DNA of 5,314 nucleotides, taken from NCBI GenBank assembly GCA_041642035.1, contig JBEPXC010000262.1, positions 1 through 5,314 on the forward strand. Direction: 5' to 3'. The first letter of the stretch is position 1, and each line of letters begins with the position of its first letter. Both the position numbers and the translations under genes were made by a program. The notes beneath the pieces are model-generated. The model ran no database searches. It was not told where the DNA came from and saw only the letters and a program-made list of their open reading frames with translations. This document shows positions 1 to 5,132 of this stretch, piece by piece. The stretch is from SKVR01 sp041642035. GTDB lineage: Bacteria > Bacteroidota > Bacteroidia > Bacteroidales > UBA7960.

Positions 1-468
1 GGTATTCAGGTGGGTGTGAAGTATAATGCCTTGTCTGTTGACCATTTAGAGTTTACAGGCGATGATGAAATACAGGCCCTGCTTCAATCCGACACTATGC
101 CCTGCCTATTGCCCGGTGCAGCCTTATTCCTTGAGATGGAATATCCTCCTGCACGAAAAATGATCGATTCCGGTTTGCCGATTGCCCTGGCAAGCGATTA
201 TAATCCGGGTTCATCTCCCTCTGGTAATATGCAACTGGTGATGTCTCTGGGTTGTATCAAGATGAAAATGCTTCCGGAAGAAGTACTTAATGCCGCAACC
301 CTCAATGGCGCTTATGCTATGGATCTTCAACATGAGATGGGTAGCATTGCGGTTGGAAAAAAGGCCAACCTTTTTGTTACCCACCGGATTCCAACCTATT
401 CCTTCATACCCTATGCCTATGGAAGCAATAAGGTAGAAACAGTTATTATCAACGGTAAAATTCAATAA
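1..468 (+). CDS. hutI: Imidazolonepropionase, C-terminal part (5' end outside window)
   Basis: This cytoplasmic metal-dependent amidohydrolase opens the ring of 4-imidazolone-5-propanoate to give N-formimino-L-glutamate, the third step of histidine degradation. The frame is open from base 1 (GIQVGVKYNA...) and gives 155 residues, roughly the last 40% of a family usually about 400-420 residues long. Visible family motifs in order are SVDHLE (His near the active site), LLPGA, the ASDYNPGSSP segment (Asp codon at 196-198, matching the metal/catalytic Asp of this amidohydrolase subfamily), PEEVLNAATLNGAYAM, and the terminal GSIAVGKKANLFV that closes the composite beta domain. The metal-binding histidines at the N-terminus lie upstream of the window. 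No terminator follows; the next gene starts 26 bases later, so read-through into it is possible. The motif order makes the assignment strong. Confidence 0.92.
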   Translation, partial: GIQVGVKYNALSVDHLEFTGDDEIQALLQSDTMPCLLPGAALFLEMEYPPARKMIDSGLPIALASDYNPGSSPSGNMQLVMSLGCIKMKMLPEEVLNAATLNGAYAMDLQHEMGSIAVGKKANLFVTHRIPTYSFIPYAYGSNKVETVIINGKIQ

Positions 469-494
469 TCATCACGTTATATAAAACATCAGTT

Positions 495-1661
495 TTGGAA
501 AAAGAAAAAACAGTCATGATTGCCAAAACCCTGGCCGGGCTTGAGAATATTCTGACAACAGAATTAAAAAATCTGGGTGCAGAGAATGTGCAACCCCAAA
601 AAAGAGCGGTTTCATTTGAAGGAGATGAATTGGTCATGTACAAAGCCAATCTTTGGAGTCGCACCGCTATGAGTATCCTCAAGCCCCTCTTCGAATTCTC
701 CTTCGAAGGGCAGCAGGAATACTATGATATACTCAGGGAATATCGGTGGGATGATATTTTTACCGTAGATAAAACCATCGCCATCAATGCCCTGGCTTTT
801 AAATCCGAATTTACCAACACGCATTTTCTGGCCCAACGGACCAAAGATGCCGTAGCCGATTATTTTAAGGAAAAAACCGGGAAAAGACCCAGTGTCGATA
901 TTGATGATCCCCAGATTAAAATCAACATCTACATCAACCAAAACCGCTGCTCGGTTTCCCTTGACAGCAGTGGTGCTCCCTTATTTAAGAGAGGGTACAG
1001 AAGGAAAAATGTTTCCGCACCCTTAAATGAAGTTTTGGGAGCAGGTTTGGTAATGCTTACAGGCTGGGATAGAGAACAACCCTTTTATGATCCCATGTGT
1101 GGTAGCGGTACCTTTAGTATTGAGGCCGGTATGATGGCCATGAATATGGCACCCTCCATTTTTAGGCGCAATTTTTCTTTCCAGCACTGGCAAGGGTACA
1201 ATCCCGAACAATGGGAAAACCTTAGAGAAGAGGCACGCGCGGGCGAATTGAAAACCGCCCCCGAAATCCTGGCCTCCGACATCAGCAACATCAGTATGGA
1301 TGCCACCAGGCAAAACCTGATGGAAGCAGGTTTGTTGGGTAGGGTGAAGCTCGAAAAGAAGGATTTCTTCACCTCAAAGCCCAATCATGACAAAGGCGTC
1401 TTAATCATTAATCCTCCCTATGGCGTAAGGCTTCAGAGTGAAAATATAAAAGAGTATTACCAGAACATGGGCACCACCCTAAAACATAATTATACCGGTT
1501 TTGAAGCCTGGATCATCAGCCCCGATAAAGCCCTGACGCATCAGATAGGCTTGAGACATACTTCACAACAAATGGTTTTCAACGGACCCATCGAATGCAG
1601 GTTCCTGGGATATCAGCTATACAGCGGTACGAAGAAGATTCATAAAAAAAACGACAGATAA
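495..1661 (+). CDS. rlmL: THUMP-domain class I SAM-dependent 23S rRNA methyltransferase (RlmL family)
   Basis: Predicted cytoplasmic rRNA methyltransferase. E. coli RlmL makes N2-methylguanosine at G2445 of 23S rRNA; the same substrate here is inferred. The N-terminal part (about residues 1-160) is the THUMP-containing RNA-binding region, starting with MIAKTLAGLENIL. The Rossmann methyltransferase domain follows: SAM-binding motif I DPMCGSGTF at residues 199-207, the acidic motif II residue in ASDISN (Asp262), and the catalytic NPPYGVRL (306-313), typical of exocyclic amino methylation. At 388 residues it has only the RlmL half of the two-domain E. coli RlmKL protein, as is usual outside gammaproteobacteria. 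The start is uncertain. TTG at 495 gives a short extension before MIAKT, as I recall for Bacteroidota relatives; ATG at 516 would remove seven residues. Neither has a clear Shine-Dalgarno site. The ORF has been called N6-adenine DNA methylase in older annotations because of NPPY. Confidence 0.88.
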   Translation: MEKEKTVMIAKTLAGLENILTTELKNLGAENVQPQKRAVSFEGDELVMYKANLWSRTAMSILKPLFEFSFEGQQEYYDILREYRWDDIFTVDKTIAINALAFKSEFTNTHFLAQRTKDAVADYFKEKTGKRPSVDIDDPQIKINIYINQNRCSVSLDSSGAPLFKRGYRRKNVSAPLNEVLGAGLVMLTGWDREQPFYDPMCGSGTFSIEAGMMAMNMAPSIFRRNFSFQHWQGYNPEQWENLREEARAGELKTAPEILASDISNISMDATRQNLMEAGLLGRVKLEKKDFFTSKPNHDKGVLIINPPYGVRLQSENIKEYYQNMGTTLKHNYTGFEAWIISPDKALTHQIGLRHTSQQMVFNGPIECRFLGYQLYSGTKKIHKKNDR

Positions 1662-1680
1662 TGTAAATTTAACATCACTT

Positions 1681-1714
1681 TTTGGTGATGATGAGTAAAT
1701 AATTTTTACCTTTG
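1681..1714 (+). promoter_or_regulatory. Bacteroidota-type sigma-ABfr promoter
   Basis: The -7 element TACCTTTG at 1707-1714 matches the phylum consensus TAnnTTTG exactly. TTTG at 1681-1684 is a -33 element with 22 bases between the two, the long end of the usual range. Transcription would start near 1719-1722. The -33 element lies in the loop of a small hairpin (CATCAC 1673-1678 with GTGATG 1685-1690) just after the stop of the rRNA methyltransferase gene; with no T-run after it, that hairpin is not a convincing terminator. The promoter would drive the structured RNA and small ORFs before pfkA, and probably pfkA itself by read-through. Confidence 0.6.
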
Positions 1715-1719
1715 CAAGT

Positions 1720-1963
1720 GTTTTGATAAATTGGGTAAAAATGTGTTGTTTTTATCCAAGGGATCAAGTTCTAATGACAGCTAGAATTGGTCCCGGATTT
1801 AAGGGTGATACGCTTGTTGTGAAACACGCGAACTTAGGAAAAAAAGGAGATTTGCCGTAATGATTGCATTACGTGTGTCAGTTGAGATGGTTCTTTATTT
1901 AGGTATTGATTTTTCCCTTCTGCCATAAATGCCTTCACGGCAAATTATCCTTTTTCCTTTTTT
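1720..1963 (+). ncRNA. Candidate structured small RNA or pfkA 5' leader, family not recognised
   Basis: Directly downstream of the promoter the transcript folds into consecutive hairpins. Hairpin 1 pairs 1731-1741 with 1749-1759 (11 bp, one G-U, 7-base loop). Hairpin 2 pairs 1760-1773 with 1782-1794 (13 bp, one G-U, one bulged G, 8-base loop). A weaker hairpin 3 pairs 1811-1813 and 1819-1821 with 1825-1830. A long-range helix then joins 1836-1857 to 1938-1958 (TTTGCCG/CGGCAAA core, then GGA/TCC, five A-T pairs and AGG/CCT), followed by a T-rich 3' end to 1963. Inside it, 1856-1873 can form a 7-bp hairpin with loop ATTG. CGGCA (1938-1942) could instead pair locally with TGCC (1930-1933), so two folds compete. 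I see no motifs of tmRNA, RNase P RNA, 4.5S RNA or a common riboswitch. The ends are estimates from the promoter and the T-run. Confidence 0.4.
1741..1860 (+). CDS. Possible 39-residue small protein or leader peptide
   Basis: ATG at 1741 lies about 20 bases after the predicted transcription start and opens a 39-codon frame ending TAA at 1858-1860. It encodes a short basic, glycine-rich peptide containing TARIGPGFKGDTLVVKHA. The stop overlaps an ATG (TAATG, 1858-1862) that starts a 22-codon frame ending TAA at 1926-1928, and this stop directly abuts the ATG of the next frame at 1929. There is no Shine-Dalgarno site. An open run of this length is expected by chance fairly often, and the same bases form strong hairpins, so this may be non-coding. 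I recognise no family. Confidence 0.2.
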   Translation: MCCFYPRDQVLMTARIGPGFKGDTLVVKHANLGKKGDLP

Positions 1964-2084
1964 GTTTCAGGACAAGAAGGAAAAAGAACTCCCCTCCTCC
2001 AGGATTTTTACCGGTTTTCAGTTTTCTAAGTCCGAGCCCCCCAAAGAAATTGATGTTGAGGAATACATATTGTTAATAAAGTAA
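1929..2084 (+). CDS. Possible 51-residue small protein, unknown function
   Basis: ATG at 1929 directly follows a TAA in the same frame and opens 51 codons ending TAA at 2082-2084. The N-terminus is hydrophobic (QIILFPFLF) and the remainder is charged (DKKEKELP ... PPKEIDVEEYILLIK), which looks more protein-like than random translation. A terminator-like hairpin begins six bases after the stop, as expected at a gene end. Against it, the first dozen codons overlap the 3' strand of the long RNA helix, no ribosome binding site is seen, and I recognise no family. It could be a decayed gene end, since the same frame extends back to 1860 interrupted by a single TAA at 1926-1928. Confidence 0.25.
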   Translation: MPSRQIILFPFLFQDKKEKELPSSRIFTGFQFSKSEPPKEIDVEEYILLIK

Positions 2085-2089
2085 ATCAG

Positions 2090-2132
2090 GCAAAATCTTA
2101 CCGGCAATTGCAGGTTAAAATTTTGCTTTTTT
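2090..2132 (+). terminator. Terminator-like hairpin 23 bases before pfkA start
   Basis: GCAAAAT (2090-2096) pairs with ATTTTGC (2120-2126), then after a C/A mismatch TTA (2098-2100) pairs with TAA (2116-2118) and CC (2101-2102) with GG (2113-2114). The loop is 2103-2112 and six Ts follow at 2127-2132. The stem is AT-rich and imperfect, so strength is doubtful. It may end the small upstream transcript, act as an attenuator for pfkA, or be fortuitous. The same bases contain AAATTTTG (2118-2125), one mismatch from the -7 consensus, so a pfkA promoter here is an alternative, although no -33 element is found at the right distance. Confidence 0.35.
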
Positions 2133-2155
2133 GTTGAGTTTAATACAGAAAAGAA

Positions 2156-3253
2156 ATGAAAAAAAGAGTATTAGTAGCTACCGGTGGCGGCGATTGCCCC
2201 GGTCTCAATGCAGTGATCAGGGCCATCACCCTGAGAGCTTCACAGGAGAAGAATTGGGAAGTGATTGGAAGTATCAACGCATTTGATGGCATATTAAATG
2301 AACCCAACGAAATCGTTGTGTTGGACGATAAAAAAGTAGGTGGAATTCACATTCGTGGAGGTACAATCATAGGAACAACCAATAAAGGAGGCCCCTTTGC
2401 CTGGCCCATAAAAAATAACGACGGTTCATGGGGAAGTGCCGACCGCTCCGACGAAATGCTGCGCAGACTGCAATATCTTGGTGTTGATGCTGTAATCAAC
2501 ATTGGAGGCGACGGTTCGCAGGATATCTCTCAGCGCTTATATCAGAAAGGATTAAACATTATCGGGGTTCCTAAAACCATCGATAACGACCTTTCTGCTA
2601 CCGATTTTACCTTCGGTTTCCAAACCGCCGTTCAGGAGGCTACCACGGCGGTGGATAAATTGGTTACTACTGCCGACAGTCACAACAGGGTGCTTATCCT
2701 GGAAGTGATGGGACGTTATGCAGGCTGGATTGCCTTGCACGCTGCCGTGGCCGGTGGTGCTCATGTTTGCCTCATTCCTGAGATTCCCTATGATATACCT
2801 AAAGTAGTAGAACGTATTTACCAGCGCTTCGACAAGGGCAGAGGATTTGCCATCATCGTGGTTGCTGAGGGGGCCAAGCCAAGGGATGGTCAGATGTATT
2901 ACGAAGAAAGCACCGAGACCGGATATAAAAATGTGCGGTTAGGTGGTGTGGCCACCAAGTTGATGAAAGAACTCAAAGATGGTGGCATGGAAACCGATAT
3001 GCGCGAAACCGTATTGGGTCACCTGCAACGTGGAGGTACTCCCATTGCCTATGACCGGGTGCTGGCAACGCAGTTTGGGGTTAAAGCATTTGAAATGATT
3101 CTCGAAGGCAAATTCGGTGAAATGGTGGCCTATCGTCATCCCAACATCGTTTCTGTTCCTTTTCTTGAAGCCATAGCTCATTATAATTTTGTAGATCCCG
3201 CCTCCGACCTTGTGAAAACAGCCAGAGGAGTAGGCATCTGCCTTGGTGACTAA
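2156..3253 (+). CDS. pfkA: 6-phosphofructokinase, mixed-substrate (ATP/PPi) group
   Basis: Cytoplasmic enzyme of glycolysis that phosphorylates fructose 6-phosphate to fructose 1,6-bisphosphate. The 365 residues are longer than the about 320 of E. coli PfkA and match the longer group III proteins. Motifs in order: nucleotide loop GGGDCPGLNAVIR (residues 10-22), RGGTIIGTTN (67-76), a group-typical insert near 80-98, GGDGS (117-121), PKTIDND (139-145) with catalytic Asp143, EVMGRYAGWIAL (183-194), PEIPYD (208-213), and LGHLQRGGTP binding the sugar phosphate. Gly120 (E. coli Gly104) is the ATP-type residue, but Lys140 (E. coli Gly124) is PPi-type; this pairing occurs in the mixed group, so the phosphoryl donor cannot be settled from sequence. 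ATG at 2156 starts directly at the conserved MKKRVLVATGGG. There is no strong Shine-Dalgarno site, and no good promoter is visible close by. A strong terminator follows. Confidence 0.95.
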   Translation: MKKRVLVATGGGDCPGLNAVIRAITLRASQEKNWEVIGSINAFDGILNEPNEIVVLDDKKVGGIHIRGGTIIGTTNKGGPFAWPIKNNDGSWGSADRSDEMLRRLQYLGVDAVINIGGDGSQDISQRLYQKGLNIIGVPKTIDNDLSATDFTFGFQTAVQEATTAVDKLVTTADSHNRVLILEVMGRYAGWIALHAAVAGGAHVCLIPEIPYDIPKVVERIYQRFDKGRGFAIIVVAEGAKPRDGQMYYEESTETGYKNVRLGGVATKLMKELKDGGMETDMRETVLGHLQRGGTPIAYDRVLATQFGVKAFEMILEGKFGEMVAYRHPNIVSVPFLEAIAHYNFVDPASDLVKTARGVGICLGD

Positions 3254-3277
3254 ATAATTGTTCCCTTTCATAATTGT

Positions 3278-3319
3278 AAAAGGAGGCTGTCTCAAAATCA
3301 GAGGCAGTCTCTTTTTTTT
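3278..3319 (+). terminator. Intrinsic terminator of pfkA
   Basis: GAGGCTGTCTC (3283-3293) pairs with GAGGCAGTCTC (3301-3311) over 11 bp with two G-U pairs and the 7-base loop AAAATCA. Eight Ts follow at 3312-3319, and AAAA upstream (3278-3281) can pair with part of the T-run. It begins 24 bases after the pfkA stop. Confidence 0.92.
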
Positions 3320-3340
3320 GTGCCAACTTTTTTTATTAAA

Positions 3341-3385
3341 GCTCGAAGCTGAAAGCTGGAAGCTGGAAGAAAGAGGAGCTGAAAG
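3341..3385 (+). repeat. 45-base heptamer-built repeat, left copy of an inverted pair
   Basis: This is made of 7-base units GCTCGAA, GCTGAAA, GCTGGAA, GCTGGAA, then GAAAGAG and GAGCTGAAAG. Its reverse complement recurs at 5055-5099 with 42 of 45 positions identical. The two copies face each other across 1.7 kb holding the minus-strand lipoprotein gene. I recall similar GAAGCTGGAAGC-type intergenic repeats in Bacteroidota genomes, but cannot confirm that here. No ORF or target-site duplication is visible at its outer edge. Confidence 0.8.
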
Positions 3386-3400
3386 CCGGATCAGTATCGT

Positions 3401-3472
3401 ACCAAGTCCGTACTTAAGCCGTATTTAAACCGTAAAATTACGGTTTAAATACGGTTTAAGTACGGACTTGGT
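3401..3472. repeat. 35-bp near-perfect palindrome built from 11-base units
   Basis: Bases 3401-3435 pair with 3438-3472 with a single G/T at 3418/3455 and only two bases (AA) at the centre. The arms are themselves periodic: CCGTACTTAAG (3408-3418), CCGTATTTAAA (3419-3429), CCGTAAAATTA (3430-3440), then inverted units TTTAAATACGG (3444-3454) and TTTAAGTACGG (3455-3465). It lies between the left 45-base repeat and the lipoprotein gene. There is no T-run after it on either strand, so it is not a normal terminator; a cruciform, a protein-binding array or a small non-autonomous repeat element are the options. Confidence 0.85.
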
Positions 3473-3566
3473 CAGGTGATGGTATGAATTAATAACGTAG
3501 TAATACCCGGTCAGGCAGAACTGTATCAATTCTCCCAATAGGATCATGACTTAAATTGCAGGGTAG
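3473..3566. other. Intergenic stretch, nothing recognised
   Basis: Between the palindrome and the possible small ORF at 3567 I find no gene, promoter match or repeat. All frames are broken by stops at short intervals. It could be the remnant of a decayed gene, but no family is recognisable. Confidence 0.4.
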
Positions 3567-3683
3567 ATGTTTTTTCTGTACATACAAAAAGCAGGCTCCC
3601 GGGTGGAGCTCATAGTTCACTCACGTCAAAGGTTGAAAGTTCCTGATGACTTGTCTGGCGATATTAGAGATTATTTTTTATAA
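3567..3683 (+). CDS. Possible 38-residue ORF or gene remnant, convergent with the lipoprotein gene
   Basis: ATG at 3567 follows a TAG in the same frame and opens 38 codons ending TAA at 3681-3683. The peptide is well mixed in charge (SRVELIVHSRQRLKVPDDLSG, then DIRDYFL) and ends in a plausible C-terminal helix, which is why it is listed. It overlaps the last 13 bases of the lipoprotein gene on the other strand. There is no ribosome binding site or promoter, and I recognise no family, so it may be chance or the tail of a lost gene. Confidence 0.15.
   Translation: MFFLYIQKAGSRVELIVHSRQRLKVPDDLSGDIRDYFL
3586..3609 (-). terminator. Weak terminator candidate for the lipoprotein gene
   Basis: Read on the minus strand, GCTCC (3609-3605) pairs with GGAGC (3599-3595) around a 5-base loop, followed four bases later by five Ts (3590-3586). 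It lies about 60 bases past the lipoprotein stop. The stem is short and the T-run is offset, so this is only the best candidate in the interval. Confidence 0.3.
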
Positions 3684-4813
3684 GGAGGTAAATTTTCAAA
3701 CTTAAGAATATGTAATTGATTTTTATTTATATCGTAGGTGCTGTTTTCTGGATTGTTGGCATTAACAACAACTCCTTGTGGTGCAGGCAATAAGAAGTCT
3801 ACCAGGTATTGATGCCCGGGAAGTATTGTTTCAAACAGCACTTGAAAATCTTCAGAAAAAACCGATAAGACGACTGGTTTATCATACGCGATTGTATTGG
3901 GATCTTGATCGGATTGGAAAACAGCCTCCTTCCAATGTAACCTGTAATAGAGATCATCAGCAGGCGAATGGATTACACCAAAAAATCTTGGATTTTCAAT
4001 TATATGCCTCCATAATGCCTCTGGATTATCAGTATTGATGTGTGGAATACTATTTCTACTTAAAGAACTTTCACCATCAAAAATCGAAGTTTGTTTATTT
4101 CCAAAGTCATAAACAAAGATTTCAGATGAGCATGAACTATTGTAGATGATGCTATCTCCTTTAAAGGAAACATTTATAAAGTTTCTTTGGCCATTTAACA
4201 AGGTATAACAATCCGAGATTTTTACCTGATGTAAATAATGGGTTTCATTCATTAAGTCCAACTCTAAAAAAAACACTTCTTGTTTTCCGGGAATAAGAGC
4301 TTCGCTTATAAGGCTGTTTTTTGAAGGAAGGAATTGAAGAGCTGAAGTCATTTTGTTTACCATGTAAGCTGGACCCATTTCTGTTTCGAAATAATTCTGT
4401 ATTTTATGCTTCACCTCACCATCTTTATTGATCATATAAAGATAGATGCGATCATTCAAAAATATGGTGTCAAATGTGTGGATATAAATTCCTTCTACTT
4501 GTTCTGTTATTTCATTGGGGCCTATTTTATCCAATACTGTCCTATGGTAAATGGTTTCGTTTGCCATATCAAACCAGTCGATTGAGTGTGTGTATCTGTT
4601 GTAAGCTGCAAAATAGCAGGCCGAGTCAGAATGAAAAGTCGTAATTCCTCTTTCGTATATATTTAATGTCAAAGAATCCAATGGAATCATGCAATTTTTG
4701 ATAGAAAACCTCTGTGTAAAGTTATTTGCACTTAAGTCAGAAGCTGACTTTGAATTATTAGTACATCCCCAAAAGATAAGGCACGCAAGGGCTGTTTGAA
4801 TGGCTTTTTTCAT
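3671..4813 (-). CDS. Lipoprotein of unknown function, probably DUF4221 family
   Basis: A predicted envelope lipoprotein with no known enzymatic role. The N-terminus MKKAIQTALACLIFWGC is a signal peptide ending in Cys17, the likely lipidated residue; the lipobox (FWGC) is loose, as often in Bacteroidota. The following TNNSKSA lacks the acidic residues of the surface-export signal, so a periplasm-facing anchor is more likely. The 380-residue mature part is rich in beta-type segments (AAYNRYTHSIDWFDM, DKIGPNEI, HTFDTIFLNDRIYLYM, INKDGEV), resembling the DUF4221 pattern of a propeller-like fold with GPN and D(S/T)IFL motifs. I chose ATG at 4813 rather than the in-frame GTG two codons upstream because MKKA is a standard signal start. 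It is AT-rich (17 of 60 G+C at 4081-4140, 19 of 60 at 4441-4500, against 30 of 60 in pfkA at 2641-2700) and runs opposite to its neighbours, suggesting acquisition. The family call is from memory. Confidence 0.8.
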   Translation of the reverse strand: MKKAIQTALACLIFWGCTNNSKSASDLSANNFTQRFSIKNCMIPLDSLTLNIYERGITTFHSDSACYFAAYNRYTHSIDWFDMANETIYHRTVLDKIGPNEITEQVEGIYIHTFDTIFLNDRIYLYMINKDGEVKHKIQNYFETEMGPAYMVNKMTSALQFLPSKNSLISEALIPGKQEVFFLELDLMNETHYLHQVKISDCYTLLNGQRNFINVSFKGDSIIYNSSCSSEIFVYDFGNKQTSIFDGESSLSRNSIPHINTDNPEALWRHIIENPRFFGVIHSPADDLYYRLHWKEAVFQSDQDPNTIAYDKPVVLSVFSEDFQVLFETILPGHQYLVDFLLPAPQGVVVNANNPENSTYDINKNQLHILKFENLPPYKK

Positions 4814-4884
4814 GGTCACTTTTTAAGATTATTCAAATAAGATTATTAGTGGTTTTAACTTCAATCCCGTTAAAATTCCCCTTG

Positions 4885-4911
4885 CTTTCAACAGAGTTTA
4901 CAGGTTGAAAG
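4885..4911 (-). repeat. 8-bp inverted repeat in the lipoprotein 5' leader
   Basis: CTTTCAAC (4885-4892) and GTTGAAAG (4904-4911) are exact inverted copies separated by 11 bases. It lies between the candidate promoter and the start of the lipoprotein gene, so it could be a leader hairpin or an operator. With 8 bp alone, chance is possible. Confidence 0.35.
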
Positions 4912-4934
4912 TAATATGTTATAATTTATAATTG

Positions 4935-4942
4935 CAAATATA
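4935..4942 (-). promoter_or_regulatory. Candidate -7 element for the lipoprotein gene
   Basis: On the minus strand this reads TATATTTG, an exact match to TAnnTTTG, in a very AT-rich stretch about 120 bases before the ATG at 4813. No clear TTG -33 element is present at the expected distance, and AT-rich sequence makes chance matches common. Confidence 0.4.
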
Positions 4943-4993
4943 TATTTATTATTGTAATTTCAGCGGGATGGTAAATTAAACCATTGAATTATT

Positions 4994-5036
4994 TTCAAGA
5001 CATGGAAACGTCCGCAGGACTTTCCATCGTCTTGAA
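4994..5036. repeat. 19-bp palindrome with two bulged C residues
   Basis: TTCAAGAC-ATGGAAA-(C)-GTCC (4994-5013) pairs with GGAC-TTTCCAT-(C)-GTCTTGAA (5017-5036) around the 3-base loop GCA; bulged Cs are at 5009 and 5028. There is no T-run on either side, so it is not an intrinsic terminator. It sits between the lipoprotein gene and the right 45-base repeat, mirroring the palindrome at 3401-3472, though their sequences are unrelated. Confidence 0.75.
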
Positions 5037-5054
5037 CCCCAGCGCCCTTTCTTA

Positions 5055-5099
5055 CTTTCAGCTCCTCTTGCTTCCAGCTTCGAGCTTCCAGCTTCGAGC
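5055..5099 (-). repeat. 45-base heptamer-built repeat, right copy of an inverted pair
   Basis: The reverse complement reads GCTCGAA, GCTGGAA, GCTCGAA, GCTGGAA, GCAAGAG, GAGCTGAAAG and aligns without gaps to 3341-3385 with three mismatches. A further partial copy (CTTTCAGCTC) follows at 5123-5132, and related CTTTCACC blocks lie between, so the right end holds a longer degenerate array reaching about 5132. An open frame across it is only repeat translation. Confidence 0.8.
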
Positions 5100-5132
5100 C
5101 TTTTCTTGCTTTCACCTTGCACCTTTCAGCTC

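Noticed and set aside
1023..1384. Minus-strand open frames of 96-99 codons inside the methyltransferase gene
   Set aside because: They are shadows of a well-supported plus-strand gene with intact motifs.
1720..1963. 6S RNA as identity of the structured region
   Set aside because: 6S RNA is one long rod with a central bubble closed by its own ends. Here two independent hairpins occupy the 5' end and do not pair with the 3' end.
2024..2042. AAGTCCGAGCCCCCC resembling a conserved RNase P RNA segment
   Set aside because: The full GAGGAAAGTCCGGGC core and the conserved 3' ACAGAA segment are missing, and the length available before pfkA is too short.
3681..3689. Perfect Shine-Dalgarno-like TAAGGAGGT on the plus strand
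   Set aside because: The next ATG (about 3709) is followed at once by TAA. On the other strand these bases encode the lipoprotein C-terminus LPPYKK.
3778..4038. Plus-strand 86-codon open frame
   Set aside because: It is antisense inside the lipoprotein gene, whose minus-strand frame has a signal peptide and full family length.
3630..4912. Direct 11-base repeat AGGTTGAAAGT at 3630-3640 and 4902-4912 as a target-site duplication
   Set aside because: An 11-base match is expected by chance within a window of this size, and the copies do not lie at the edges of the inverted repeats.
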